This document shows positions 54,188 through 63,248 of a stretch of 64,000 nucleotides of DNA, piece by piece; the first letter of the stretch is position 1; each line of letters opens with the position of its first letter. The stretch lies in contig JAJNQB010000021.1 of assembly GCA_021155045.1 (NCBI GenBank), positions 148,484-212,483 on the forward strand, given 5' to 3'. The notes below the pieces were generated by a model. It did no database searches and was not told where the DNA came from. It was given only the letters and a program-made list of their open reading frames with translations. A program made the translations under genes and the position numbers. This DNA is from Arcticibacter sp. (GTDB lineage Bacteria; Bacteroidota; Bacteroidia; 2-12-FULL-35-15).

Positions 54188-54589
54188 TTATTTTTTCTTA
54201 GCTGGTGCTGCTGCCCCTTTTTTAGGTTTTTTAGTTCCGTATTTTGAACGTCTTTGGTTACGACCTTCAACTCCTGAAGTATCTAATGCTCCACGAACAA
54301 TATGGTAACGCACTCCTGGTAAATCTTTTACCCTTCCTCCACGGATTAACACAATAGAGTGTTCCTGTAAATTATGTCCTTCTCCTGGTATATACGCTGT
54401 TACCTCTTGTTTGTTAGTTAAACGAACACGGGCTACTTTACGTAAAGCCGAATTTGGTTTTTTAGGAGTAGTTGTATATACACGAGTACATACACCACGT
54501 TTTTGTGGACATGATTCCAATGCTGCCGACTTACTTTTGTTTGTCGATTTTGATCTTCCTTTGCGTACTAATTGCTGTATTGTAGGCAT
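54188..54589 (-). CDS. rpsL: 30S ribosomal protein uS12
   Basis: One hundred and thirty-three residues: PTIQQLVRKGR, TPKKPNSALRKVARVRLTN (with the lysine where streptomycin resistance changes occur) and GGRVKDLPGVRYHIVRG (with the Asp that RimO methylthiolates). A short Lys/Ala/Pro tail extends the C-terminus. First gene of the superoperon. Confidence 0.98.
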   Translation of the reverse strand: MPTIQQLVRKGRSKSTNKSKSAALESCPQKRGVCTRVYTTTPKKPNSALRKVARVRLTNKQEVTAYIPGEGHNLQEHSIVLIRGGRVKDLPGVRYHIVRGALDTSGVEGRNQRRSKYGTKKPKKGAAAPAKKK

Positions 54590-54656
54590 TTCTTAAGTAT
54601 TAATTTTTATCAATTTTTAGTATAAATAAAACACTACCCCGCTTTTTTAGGGACGG

Positions 54657-54664
54657 CAAAGGTA
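54657..54664 (-). promoter_or_regulatory. Promoter -7 box for the ribosomal superoperon
   Basis: TACCTTTG on the minus strand, 67 bases before the rpsL ATG, matches TAnnTTTG and is followed by GC as in many Bacteroidota promoters. A TTG lies 14 bases further upstream (54679-54681), closer than the usual -33 spacing. Confidence 0.5.
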
Positions 54665-54771
54665 AAAATTTTTTTACACAAAAAACATTTTATATAAATT
54701 TTTTCGTGTTTTTTCTGCTTTTTTTAGGCTTTAGAGATAAATCACTATTACATGCACTATGAATAATGACT

Positions 54772-54816
54772 TTAGGGCGATATAAATGGCACTAAATTTT
54801 TACTTCCTAGTTTCAT
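54772..54816 (-). pseudogene. Relic 5' end of a fourth T9SS paralogue
   Basis: An ATG seven bases after the stop of the gene at 54824 encodes MKLGSK, the same six residues that start the two neighbouring paralogues, then NLVPFISP and a stop. The gap and the surrounding bases (TTTACTTCC..AGTTTCATAAAC) match the junctions at 55789 and 56780, so this is probably the truncated beginning of another tandem copy. Confidence 0.6.
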
Positions 54817-54823
54817 AAACAGT

Positions 54824-55789
54824 TTACTCCTTCACAAACTTTTTACTTACCACACCATTTTTACTTTGCAGTTGAATAATATACATACCACTTGGCAATT
54901 GGCTTACATCTATATTCTTTATACTTAATACTTCGTTCTTTGTACTTTCAATTACTTCTCTTCCTAACACATCCACTATCTTAATGCTTTGTGCTTCTGT
55001 CTTTGTACTTTCAATAGTAATTGTTGATGTTGCTGGGTTAGGATAAACCTTAAAATCATCCTCTTTTTTTACTGCTTCATTTACACTCACTGTTGTATCA
55101 CAATTTGGCAGTTTTTGTACACGCACATCTTCTATTAAATAATAAGCTCCATTGTAATTGCTGCCTCCCACATGTATAGTATCTGTTAAACTATCTGTTC
55201 TGAAATTTCCTATGGTTATGTATTCTTCTCCTCCTAATGCTGTATAAAAACCACGCACTTGCATCCAGTTTAATGTATCATCTAAAAAAGTTGTAGATTC
55301 TATTTGTGGTACATATTGTAATACCAAACCCCATGTTCCGGGACCTACCGTGCTTACCGCAGTAGTACTTAATAATGCTCCTATTTTGTTTATTCCATAC
55401 CGAGAAGCATTAAGCAAACTACAATAAAACTCTACCAAATAACAAGAATCTTGTTGCAAGATACCATCTAATTTTACTTGTGCATATTCTCTATAATCAC
55501 CTCCAAAACCATTTACACACCAAATACCCGAAAAAGCAACGCCTGTTCTAGCATATTGAAACCCTCCCCCCCCTACAGGAACTCCTGCTACTCCAGTATT
55601 ACAAGCATTTAAATAATCTGAACTATTTGTTGTTACGCCTTGCCAAGGAAAAGCAAGGGGCAATTCATTTGATCCAAAAACAGGACAAGAAGTAAAATAT
55701 TCGAAACTATAATTCGGCACCAAATTTTGACTTTCGCATTTTATATAAAATGCGAAAGTCAAAATTATTATTTTACTTCCCAGTTTCAT
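54824..55789 (-). CDS. T9SS sorting-domain surface protein, tandem paralogue 1
   Basis: Three hundred and twenty-one residues. The signal peptide ends ~21 (KCESQ), then comes a domain of ~210 residues opening NLVPNYSFE, with NWMQVRGFYTALGGEEYITIGNF and GAYYLIEDVRV, a likely beta-sandwich (carbohydrate-binding-like; inference). The last ~85 residues (FKVYPNPATSTITIES to VSKKFVKE) are a type A T9SS sorting domain. The signal-peptide codons contain a perfect 44-base palindrome (55723-55766). Last intact member of a series of four genes. Confidence 0.85.
   Translation of the reverse strand: MKLGSKIIILTFAFYIKCESQNLVPNYSFEYFTSCPVFGSNELPLAFPWQGVTTNSSDYLNACNTGVAGVPVGGGGFQYARTGVAFSGIWCVNGFGGDYREYAQVKLDGILQQDSCYLVEFYCSLLNASRYGINKIGALLSTTAVSTVGPGTWGLVLQYVPQIESTTFLDDTLNWMQVRGFYTALGGEEYITIGNFRTDSLTDTIHVGGSNYNGAYYLIEDVRVQKLPNCDTTVSVNEAVKKEDDFKVYPNPATSTITIESTKTEAQSIKIVDVLGREVIESTKNEVLSIKNIDVSQLPSGMYIIQLQSKNGVVSKKFVKE
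55723..55766. repeat. Perfect 44-bp palindrome in signal-peptide codons (paralogue 1)
   Basis: Both halves, 55723-55744 and 55745-55766, are exact reverse complements with no spacer; the left half begins AATTTTGACTTTCGCATTTT. It covers codons ~8-22 of the gene and encodes ILTFAF, YIK and CESQN. Confidence 0.95.
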
Positions 55790-55796
55790 AAACAGT

Positions 55797-56780
55797 TTAC
55801 TCCTTCACAAATTTTTTATTTACCACACCATTTTTACTTTGCAGTTGAATAATATACATACCGCTTGGCAACTGGCTTACATCTATATTTTTTATACTTA
55901 ATACTTCGTTCTTTGTTCTTTCAATTACTTCTCTTCCTAACACATCTGTAATCTTAATACTTAAATCTTGATACTTATTACTTTCAATAGTAATGGTTGA
56001 TGTTGCTGGGTTAGGATAAATTTTAAAATCATCTTCTTTTTTTACGGCTTCGTTTACTCCTATCCATGTGGTATCACAGGCAGTTACGGATATATCGTCT
56101 ATGTAATAGTAGGCGAAAGGTCCACTTCCGCCAACATTCTGAACAACGGTGTTTGCAGGAGATAAAAAATTACCAATGGTCATAAATTTTTCCCCTCCTT
56201 GTGCTGTAAATACTCCAAATATTTTCATCCAGTTAATTTCATCACTTAATATTGTAGCCGTTGAATTTGCTACTTGAGGTATAACACTATTAATCGCATT
56301 TCCTTGTGTAGAATCCAACAAACTATCAACCGAAAAATAAGCTCCTATATTGCTTGTTGCCAAAGAACTATTTTCTGATAATGAAACATAAAATTCCACA
56401 CAGTATTTTTGTCCGCCTACCAATGCTGAATCTAATGGTACTTCTACGTATTCACGCACATTCATCGTGTCTATCACGCATCCTATACCTGCATAGCCAT
56501 TCCCAGTTCTTGGCATTTGATTGCCCGCAGAATTAGCAGGAACGCTTACTCCACAACTCACACAACATATATTATAAACATCCGAGCTACTGCTACTTGT
56601 AGTATTACCATAATACTTATTCGGTTGAAACCAAGGACTCGCAACATAAATTCGCCCGAATGTAATTTGACAACTATCCAATACTTCAAAACTATAATTC
56701 GGAACAAGATTTTGGCTGCTGCTATTTTTGGTAAAAATAGCGAAGCTCAGAATCAATAGTATTTTACTTCCCAGTTTCAT
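55797..56780 (-). CDS. T9SS sorting-domain surface protein, tandem paralogue 2
   Basis: Three hundred and twenty-seven residues. Signal peptide to ~22 (TKNSSSQ), NLVPNYSFE domain with several Cys (NICCVSCG, likely disulfides), INWMKIFGVFTAQGGEKFMTIGNF and YYYIDDISVTACD, then a type A T9SS sorting domain. Its signal-peptide codons hold an imperfect inverted repeat (56708-56754, about 15 of 22 positions paired). Gaps of 7-8 bases to the flanking paralogues indicate one transcript. No enzymatic motif; adhesive or glycan-binding surface role is possible. Confidence 0.85.
   Translation of the reverse strand: MKLGSKILLILSFAIFTKNSSSQNLVPNYSFEVLDSCQITFGRIYVASPWFQPNKYYGNTTSSSSSDVYNICCVSCGVSVPANSAGNQMPRTGNGYAGIGCVIDTMNVREYVEVPLDSALVGGQKYCVEFYVSLSENSSLATSNIGAYFSVDSLLDSTQGNAINSVIPQVANSTATILSDEINWMKIFGVFTAQGGEKFMTIGNFLSPANTVVQNVGGSGPFAYYYIDDISVTACDTTWIGVNEAVKKEDDFKIYPNPATSTITIESNKYQDLSIKITDVLGREVIERTKNEVLSIKNIDVSQLPSGMYIIQLQSKNGVVNKKFVKE
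56708..56754. repeat. Imperfect inverted repeat in signal-peptide codons (paralogue 2)
   Basis: Arms at 56708-56729 and 56733-56754 pair at about 15 of 22 positions; the outer GATT/AATC and inner GCTATTTTT/AAAAATAGC parts are conserved. It appears to be the unperfected version of the palindromes in paralogues 1 and 3. Confidence 0.75.
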
Positions 56781-56788
56781 AAACTAGT

Positions 56789-57784
56789 TTACTCCTTCAC
56801 CAACTTTTTACTTACCACACCATTTTTACTTTGCAGTTGAATAATATACATACCACTTGGCAATTGGCTTACATCTATATTCTTTATACTTAATACTTCG
56901 TTCTTTGTTCTTTCAATTACTTCTCTTCCTAACACATCCACTATCTTAATACTTTGTACTTCTGTATTTGTACTTTCAATAGTAATGGTTGATGTTGCTG
57001 GGTTAGGATAAATTTTAAAATCATCTTCTTTTTTTACGACTTCATTTATCCCTATCCATGTAGTATCACAGGCAGTTACCGATATGTCGTCTATGTAATA
57101 GTAGGCATAATTAGGAAGCATATTTGTCCCACTTACATTTTGAAAATTGGTGTTTGAGGGCTTATGAAAATTACCAATGGTCATAAATTTTTCCCCTCCT
57201 TGTGCTGTAAATACTCCAAATATTTTCATCCAATTGATTTTGTCATTTAATATATTCCAAGCACTATTTTCTACTTGTGGCACAACATAATCTATTGCGT
57301 AATATGTGCTATCAAGTAAACTGTCATTCGAAAAATATGCGCCTATATTTGAAACTGCGATTCCCGTGCTATCAGCCAATGAAACATAAAATTCAACACA
57401 ATATTTTTGTCCTGCTCGTAATACTGAATCTAATTCCACTTCTAAATATTCTCTTGTATTAACCGTATCAGCATAAGCAAAAAAACCTGCATAGCCATTA
57501 CCCGTCCGAGGAAGTTGGTATCCTAATGTATTTAAAGGAACTCCTACTCCAAATGTAGATGAACCTGCGCATGTATTGAACAATTCCGTACTACAGCTAT
57601 TCGTAACATTTCCATTATAGGTTTGTGGCTGAAACCAAGGTAAAGCGTAGTATAAAGCATTGCCCGAAGGTGGGCAGATAGAATAACTCTCAAATGAATA
57701 GTTTGGTATAAGATTTTGGCTGCTGCTATTTTTGTTAAAAATAGCAGCAGCCAAAATCAAGATTTTGGCTGCTGCTATTTTCAT
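56789..57784 (-). CDS. T9SS sorting-domain surface protein, tandem paralogue 3
   Basis: Three hundred and thirty-one residues. Signal peptide MKIAAAKILILAAAIFNK followed by NSSSQ, NLIPNYSFE domain, KYCVEFYVSLADS, INWMKIFGVFTAQGGEKFMTIGNF, YYYIDDISVTACDTTWIG, and a type A T9SS sorting domain. Closest to paralogue 2. Its ATG overlaps the stop of the giant upstream gene by one base (TAATG), so the two are translationally coupled. A perfect 22-bp-arm inverted repeat lies in the signal-peptide codons, and the first codons repeat the same arm a third time. Confidence 0.85.
   Translation of the reverse strand: MKIAAAKILILAAAIFNKNSSSQNLIPNYSFESYSICPPSGNALYYALPWFQPQTYNGNVTNSCSTELFNTCAGSSTFGVGVPLNTLGYQLPRTGNGYAGFFAYADTVNTREYLEVELDSVLRAGQKYCVEFYVSLADSTGIAVSNIGAYFSNDSLLDSTYYAIDYVVPQVENSAWNILNDKINWMKIFGVFTAQGGEKFMTIGNFHKPSNTNFQNVSGTNMLPNYAYYYIDDISVTACDTTWIGINEVVKKEDDFKIYPNPATSTITIESTNTEVQSIKIVDVLGREVIERTKNEVLSIKNIDVSQLPSGMYIIQLQSKNGVVSKKLVKE
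57712..57781. repeat. Perfect inverted repeat plus third arm in signal-peptide codons (paralogue 3)
   Basis: Arms 57712-57733 and 57737-57758 are perfect 22-base reverse complements with a 3-base loop (core GGCTGCTGCTATTTTT). The left arm's first 21 bases recur as a direct copy at 57761-57781, ending within the ATG region. Confidence 0.95.
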
Positions 57785-60700
57785 TATTTAATTATAACTA
57801 ATTTGTCACTTACTTTCACAATACCGTCAATTATCACTTTATAAAAATAAACTCCACTATTGAGCTGTGTTTCATTTATAAACAATTGATTGTTTTCCCC
57901 TGTTTGTAATTTATATTGCTGTATTACTTTTCCGGTTATGTCATGCAGTACAAAATTTCCAGTTTCTTCTACTTTAAGACTATAAATCAAATTCATGCTA
58001 CCATCATTCGGATTTGGATATAATTTATAATCAGATGTTGGAGTTTCCGAAATTGTTTCGTTTTGCTGCATTGCTCGTCTTGGTAATTTGTCGCAGTTAT
58101 CCACAAAATCAATTACTTCTTGTTTTATATCCATTGCCAAATTGCGCGCTTGGTAAACAGCTTGCCCGCCTTCGAGCGGACATTGATTAGCTATAACAAA
58201 AACATCAGCCGCCTCAGTACTGGTATATGTATAAAAAGGGTTTATCAATTTTTTAATAATGTATGTATTCATTGCTTTTTGGTTTTGTTCTATTATGTTT
58301 TCGGGGTTTACCGTATTATTAATTGCATTGGCAGCAATGTAATTGCCATTCTCTATACGTTCGTCCACACGTTTTAGTTTCCCTACATTGCCTGTAAGCA
58401 TTTCGGCTTTAAAAGTGTTTAATCCGTTAAAGGCTGCCATAGGTGCATTGTTCATCAGCTCATAATATACAAACTGCTTGCGCATCCAATTGGTTTCTTG
58501 TATGTAAAACTGCAAATTTACCGAATCTTCCAACAAAGTTTTTAATTCATTCCCATAATTAAAAGCAACAGAACCTCCGCCACCCGGTGGCGCTATGGCA
58601 GGTACTGCTCCGCAGGCAGCAGGTAAGGCTGTGGCAATGTTTAAACCGGGACTTGTTCCTGTAGAAAGATAATTATGGGTTCCTGGTGTTCCTATTAAAG
58701 TTTGATTATTTGTCGGCATCGTCAAAACCGTATTATTCATAAAAAGTTTCGAAGAAACATTGGCGTTAAAAGTATTCTCCGTCATAGTCTGCGACCTTGT
58801 AAACGTAGGCGTAGTGGTATTATCCCAGTAATTATTACTTGCATAATTAAAAATAGGCGGTGTAGTAAAAGCACCTTGCTGCCCAATTACACCATTGTTC
58901 AGCAAAACAAAACCATCCTGCGCACGGCTCATGGTGTTTTGGAATATACCATAGCCTGCCAGCCAAGGGCTGCTGGTACAAGTACCTTCAAACACCATAC
59001 TGCGGGCCGCATCATCTATTTTATTGCATTTTACAAGCATATTGCTACTTTGCTGTAAATAAATACCGTAAGCATTTATATTCCCTGTTGGAAACGTATA
59101 AGCACTACCTCCCACATTGTTATATTTGGTGTGGTTGTTTTCAATTTTAAGTTGTTGGCAGCCTTTTGCTACAATACCATTACGGTTTCCGGTACTGGCA
59201 TAGCGCACTTCGCAACTGTTGGTTTGTACGTTTACCGTACGTTTTAAGTTCAGTAATTGTATGCCGTTTACGGCTTCGGTTATTACATTGTCTTTTACCT
59301 GTGCGTTTACAGTAGCTGTACCTGTTACCAATGCAGTAAGATAAATTCCATTGTTGCAAAACCCTGTACTGTTTGCCGTAATAGTATTGTTATTTACTTG
59401 CATAGCCACTATACTGCTTGTGGCAGTGGTAGTACTCAAATTTACAAATATACCTTCTTTGCAGTTGGTAATAGTGTTTTCATTTACCACCACCACATTG
59501 TTTTGTGCAGGTTGTAAAAACACACCGGTTTGCCCGTAACCAAAAGGACTTGGAGTACCTGTGCTAATGTTATCAATACTGTTTTTAATAATACCATTGG
59601 TTCGATAATTTGTGGCATACACAGCTATAAAATTGTTTTTAAAGGTATTCGGCTGATAAATATTTACATTCCCTCCCACCTGCAAGCTGTAACTTGCCGT
59701 AGCAGATGTGCTGCTTGCATACACACCATAACCTGCTAAATTTAAACAGCTGGTGCAAAGTGTACTCGGGTTTAAATGATATTGAAAAACATTGTTTTGT
59801 ATAGTAGCATTGGTATTACTCAATTTTACTCCACATTTAATGGCATCAAACGTATTTGTTATGGAACCGGAAGGTGCAATTGCGTCCAAACCAATAGTTA
59901 GCGAATTAACATTATTGGCATTTATACCAATTCCTCCACGCTGAACAGGTATAGAAGCGGCAGCATAACCATTTATGTTAGCAAAAGGGTAGGCTCCGGC
60001 AGCAATATTAGACATTATTGGTGTAATAGTAGGGTTTAATAATATAGAAGTAAACGTAGGGATTACCCTGCTTGTAAATACAGAACGTGTAATTAAAACA
60101 GGAGAACTTGTTCCTATATTAGCGGTAATATTAATTGCTGTTAGGTTTTTATTAAAAATTGCTTCATCAAAAGTACACAAATAAGCTCCATTAGCAATAT
60201 TTACAGCACTTATACCATCTTCAATAATTGAGCTGCCTTTAACATTTAATTTTCCATGAAATAATACATAAATTCCGTCCCACATATCCACACAACTGAA
60301 TACATGTGTTTTTTGAGTAATTTCCAATTGCATATCGCCCAATACAGTAATACGCGCACTCGGAGCCATTACCACATTACAACCAACCAATGTCATTTTG
60401 TGATTTATAATAAAATTCCCATTGATATAAATATTTTTATTAATCAAACCCAGGGTACTACCCGGTATTCCCCCAAAAACAGAAACAGATGTTGCACCGC
60501 TTGGTATTACATAATCATAAACTAAATTACACTGCGGAGGTTGAACCGTAAAAGTAACCGTGGTGGATGAAGCGCATCCTGTTACAGGATTAACAGCCAT
60601 TACAGTATAGGTATAAGTTCCGGTAGCTGTTGGAGTAACCGTTAATGTACTTCCTGTGCTGCCACCGGGGCTCCATGTATAATTTACTCCCGGTGTTCCG

Positions 60701-62712
60701 CTGGCGGTGAGAGTAGTACTTCCTCCAATAATAAATGAAGACGGACTGGCGGTGGCAGTAACTGTAGGTGCAGGATTTACAGTAACAGTAGCGGTAGCTG
60801 TTCCCGAACAACCTGCCGTTGTGCCTGTTACAGTATAGGTAGTTGTAGTTGTTGGGCTTACATTTATTGAACTACCTGTTAACCCTCCGGGCATCCAAGT
60901 ATATGTAGTTGCACCCGAAGCTGTTAATGTTGCAAAATTTCCCGCACATATTGTAGGAGAATTTACCGTTACAACAGGGTTAGGGTTTACTGTAACTGTA
61001 ACGGTTGTAGAAGCATAGCAATTAGCAACAAGCGCAGTAACAGTATATGTTGTAGTTACGGTAGGAGTAACGGTAATTGATGTACCTGATAACCCTCCAG
61101 GCATCCATGTGTATGTTATCCCTCCTGAAGCCGTTAAAGTAGTCGAATTTCCAGTACAAATAACTGTAGGAGAAGCAGAAGCTGTAACCGACACATTTGT
61201 GGGAGTTACAGAAACATCATCTATATAATAATATGCGCCTGATGCAATTATTCCTGGTGTTATTGTGCTTGAACTACAAATTATGGATGTTTCATTCTGA
61301 ATTGAGGTGTTTGCATCATTATTAAAATTCCCAATCGTGATAAATTGTTCTCCTCCATTCGCAACATAAATTTCATTAATATTAACCCAGTTAGTTCTAT
61401 CGTTAATTATTCCATAAGTAGAGACATTAATTAAATTAGAACTTGGAGCTGAAATATTTGTTCCAGTTGTTGGTTGAGTAGGTAAAAAAGTACTTAAATA
61501 GGCCGCAGGAGGCAGAGTTGATCTTATAGAAATTTCACCAAAAGAGATCCAATAACTGATACGATACTGTTGTCCAGCCAATAGTGGTGTGCAGAGCTGT
61601 GAGCGAATATACTCTCTATAATTTGAGAAGGAGTTCGAGTAGGTATATAATCCAGTATATGCACTTCCACCTAAATGAGATGCTTGACATCCAGCAAAGT
61701 TATTTGGCACAAAATTATTGTTATTAGTAAGTCCTGTTGAACTATTCACACATGTATTTGTTAAAAAATAGTCCGGACTTGCAACTGCACTCCCCGAAGA
61801 ACTATAGACAGAAGACCATGATAAAACATTAGCTGTTGAAACAGCTATAACATTTCCTGGAGCCGTATAGCACGAAACAAATGTTTCAAAATTTCCATTA
61901 ATCACATGTTCACAGTTGCTTGAAGATGGACAAGTTGGAGGTAATGCTACTACGTAAATAGTTTTACTGGTATGATGTAAAGTTCCGTAATAATCTTTTG
62001 CTGAAAGTGTAATTATAAAGGTTCCAGAATCGAAATAAGAATGAAAAATATACTGACTCGTTCCCAATGTTGAATCGTTACAAGTATACTGTAATGGACT
62101 GCCTATTAATGAAGTATTTATAAAACAAACATCCCCAAAATTCCAATAAAATGATGTATTATCCGAAAAACCAACTGATGTATTAGTTAAAAACAGGGTT
62201 GTTCCAACAGTAATCGTATCAATATTCCCAATAAAATTCAGCGTTAAAGTGTTAGGAATTACACACAAATCAAATTCAGCCGCACCCGTTACACACTTCG
62301 TACAAGTAGGTTTATCTCTTTCTGTTACTATAAAATAAGAATTACCTACAATAAGATTAGTAGCATTTATTACAAGTAAAGAATCATTGCCTGGTACTAT
62401 AATAGCCGAATCCAATATTGTAATTGTGTTACAGTCATCAGCCAACAAACCCATTGCATGGATATGTCCGCCCGATAAAGGGTGTTTTTTTAATTCTATT
62501 ATCTTACTTGTTTCATCTGCCGTAAAACGAAACCACATGTATGTTCCGTTTTGGCTGTTGTTGTCAATGCAACTATTTGCATTTGAAAATACTATCGCAT
62601 TGTTACAATCTGCACCACTTTGAGCATTAGCGCCAATTGAAAATAATAGCATCATTGCCATTATTATTTTTGTTGTTTGGATTAGTATATAATCCCTGAG
62701 TTTTGTTTTCAT
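57784..62712 (-). CDS. Giant multidomain T9SS surface protein (PKD/Ig-like repeats, beta-helix)
   Basis: A 1642-residue protein. Rough order: signal peptide (1-30); Cys-containing beta domain (31-155); PKD-like domain with FYWNFGD and DSGTFIITLSAKD (155-262); an NxFE domain like that of the three downstream paralogues (268-500, with GGEQFITIGNF and GAYYYIDDVSV); three ~75-residue Ig-like repeats with the pattern CTGNSTTLTASGG.TYTWMPGG (505-735); a long parallel beta-helix with Asn/Ile ladders (740-1390); linker; type A T9SS sorting domain (1570-1642). No catalytic residues stand out, so an adhesin or cell-surface scaffold is likely. First gene of the four-gene cluster. Confidence 0.85.
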   Translation of the reverse strand: MKTKLRDYILIQTTKIIMAMMLLFSIGANAQSGADCNNAIVFSNANSCIDNNSQNGTYMWFRFTADETSKIIELKKHPLSGGHIHAMGLLADDCNTITILDSAIIVPGNDSLLVINATNLIVGNSYFIVTERDKPTCTKCVTGAAEFDLCVIPNTLTLNFIGNIDTITVGTTLFLTNTSVGFSDNTSFYWNFGDVCFINTSLIGSPLQYTCNDSTLGTSQYIFHSYFDSGTFIITLSAKDYYGTLHHTSKTIYVVALPPTCPSSSNCEHVINGNFETFVSCYTAPGNVIAVSTANVLSWSSVYSSSGSAVASPDYFLTNTCVNSSTGLTNNNNFVPNNFAGCQASHLGGSAYTGLYTYSNSFSNYREYIRSQLCTPLLAGQQYRISYWISFGEISIRSTLPPAAYLSTFLPTQPTTGTNISAPSSNLINVSTYGIINDRTNWVNINEIYVANGGEQFITIGNFNNDANTSIQNETSIICSSSTITPGIIASGAYYYIDDVSVTPTNVSVTASASPTVICTGNSTTLTASGGITYTWMPGGLSGTSITVTPTVTTTYTVTALVANCYASTTVTVTVNPNPVVTVNSPTICAGNFATLTASGATTYTWMPGGLTGSSINVSPTTTTTYTVTGTTAGCSGTATATVTVNPAPTVTATASPSSFIIGGSTTLTASGTPGVNYTWSPGGSTGSTLTVTPTATGTYTYTVMAVNPVTGCASSTTVTFTVQPPQCNLVYDYVIPSGATSVSVFGGIPGSTLGLINKNIYINGNFIINHKMTLVGCNVVMAPSARITVLGDMQLEITQKTHVFSCVDMWDGIYVLFHGKLNVKGSSIIEDGISAVNIANGAYLCTFDEAIFNKNLTAINITANIGTSSPVLITRSVFTSRVIPTFTSILLNPTITPIMSNIAAGAYPFANINGYAAASIPVQRGGIGINANNVNSLTIGLDAIAPSGSITNTFDAIKCGVKLSNTNATIQNNVFQYHLNPSTLCTSCLNLAGYGVYASSTSATASYSLQVGGNVNIYQPNTFKNNFIAVYATNYRTNGIIKNSIDNISTGTPSPFGYGQTGVFLQPAQNNVVVVNENTITNCKEGIFVNLSTTTATSSIVAMQVNNNTITANSTGFCNNGIYLTALVTGTATVNAQVKDNVITEAVNGIQLLNLKRTVNVQTNSCEVRYASTGNRNGIVAKGCQQLKIENNHTKYNNVGGSAYTFPTGNINAYGIYLQQSSNMLVKCNKIDDAARSMVFEGTCTSSPWLAGYGIFQNTMSRAQDGFVLLNNGVIGQQGAFTTPPIFNYASNNYWDNTTTPTFTRSQTMTENTFNANVSSKLFMNNTVLTMPTNNQTLIGTPGTHNYLSTGTSPGLNIATALPAACGAVPAIAPPGGGGSVAFNYGNELKTLLEDSVNLQFYIQETNWMRKQFVYYELMNNAPMAAFNGLNTFKAEMLTGNVGKLKRVDERIENGNYIAANAINNTVNPENIIEQNQKAMNTYIIKKLINPFYTYTSTEAADVFVIANQCPLEGGQAVYQARNLAMDIKQEVIDFVDNCDKLPRRAMQQNETISETPTSDYKLYPNPNDGSMNLIYSLKVEETGNFVLHDITGKVIQQYKLQTGENNQLFINETQLNSGVYFYKVIIDGIVKVSDKLVIIK

Positions 62713-62888
62713 GTTTTTTTAGTTTTAGATTATTATTGGCTAAGTAAGTTCTATTTTTTATTAAAACAAAAAATTAATCAATAATTTTTTGTGAATTTTA
62801 TACATGTCTAAATATATACTGAATCTTAACGGGTTTGCGATGGCTGGTAGGTTTTTTTGAACTATAGCAAAGCAGTTTAGAGTCAGTA

Positions 62889-62958
62889 ATACTGAGCGAA
62901 TAAGTTTGTACTGGTTTTGAGCTTGTCGAACCATAGCAAACTTATTTAGTCGAAGTAT
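62889..62958. repeat. ~70-bp dispersed palindromic repeat, copy A
   Basis: Starts ATACTGAGCGAATAAGTTTG and ends CATAGCAAACTTATTTAGTC plus GAAGTAT; its two ends are partly inverse complements (AATAAGTTT / AAACTTATT). Copy B is at 63148-63218. The middle contains TGAGCTTGTCGAA. Confidence 0.8.
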
Positions 62959-63127
62959 CCATTATAAAAACCAGATAAGCCGATATTCGCCTTTTAATAG
63001 CTAGGTCAGCATTTAACACCTCTTCTATTTTTATACCTGTCAAATAAGAAATATATTCCAGTTCAGCATTTGGCTTTTCTTCAGGTACAAAGGTTTTTGT
63101 GTGATTGTTTTCGGTTTCTGTTTCCAT
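62942..63127 (-). CDS. Doubtful small acidic protein
   Basis: Sixty-one residues from an ATG at 63127, acidic at the N-terminus (METETENNHTKTFVPEE), without recognised domain. Its last codons come from repeat copy A and its upstream side adjoins copy B. It lies in an ~860-base region (62713-63576) that otherwise holds only repeats. It may be a true small gene or a chance frame. Confidence 0.3.
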   Translation of the reverse strand: METETENNHTKTFVPEEKPNAELEYISYLTGIKIEEVLNADLAIKRRISAYLVFIMDTSTK

Positions 63128-63147
63128 TTTTTTGTGGTTTTGGTTTC

Positions 63148-63218
63148 ATACTGAGCGAATGAGTTTGCATTGGTTGCCAGACTTATCGAACCATCGCAAA
63201 CTTATTCAGCCGAAGTAT
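63148..63218. repeat. ~70-bp dispersed palindromic repeat, copy B
   Basis: Starts ATACTGAGCGAATGAGTTTG and ends GCAAACTTATTCAGCCGAAG plus TAT, matching copy A at 62889 in the same orientation with a scattering of substitutions. Confidence 0.8.
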
Positions 63219-63248
63219 GCACAAAAAAATCAGCGTGAGACATTTAGA

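Larger units (their letters stand above)
54824..57060. repeat. Near-identical CTD-coding segments in three tandem genes
   Basis: The 3' ~250 bases of the genes ending at 54824, 55797 and 56789 are almost the same at nucleotide level (for example TTTTTACTTTGCAGTTGAAT in each), along with the stop, the intergenic gap and, in two cases, the next start. The upstream domains are much less alike. This points to duplication followed by gene conversion of the 3' ends. Confidence 0.8.
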
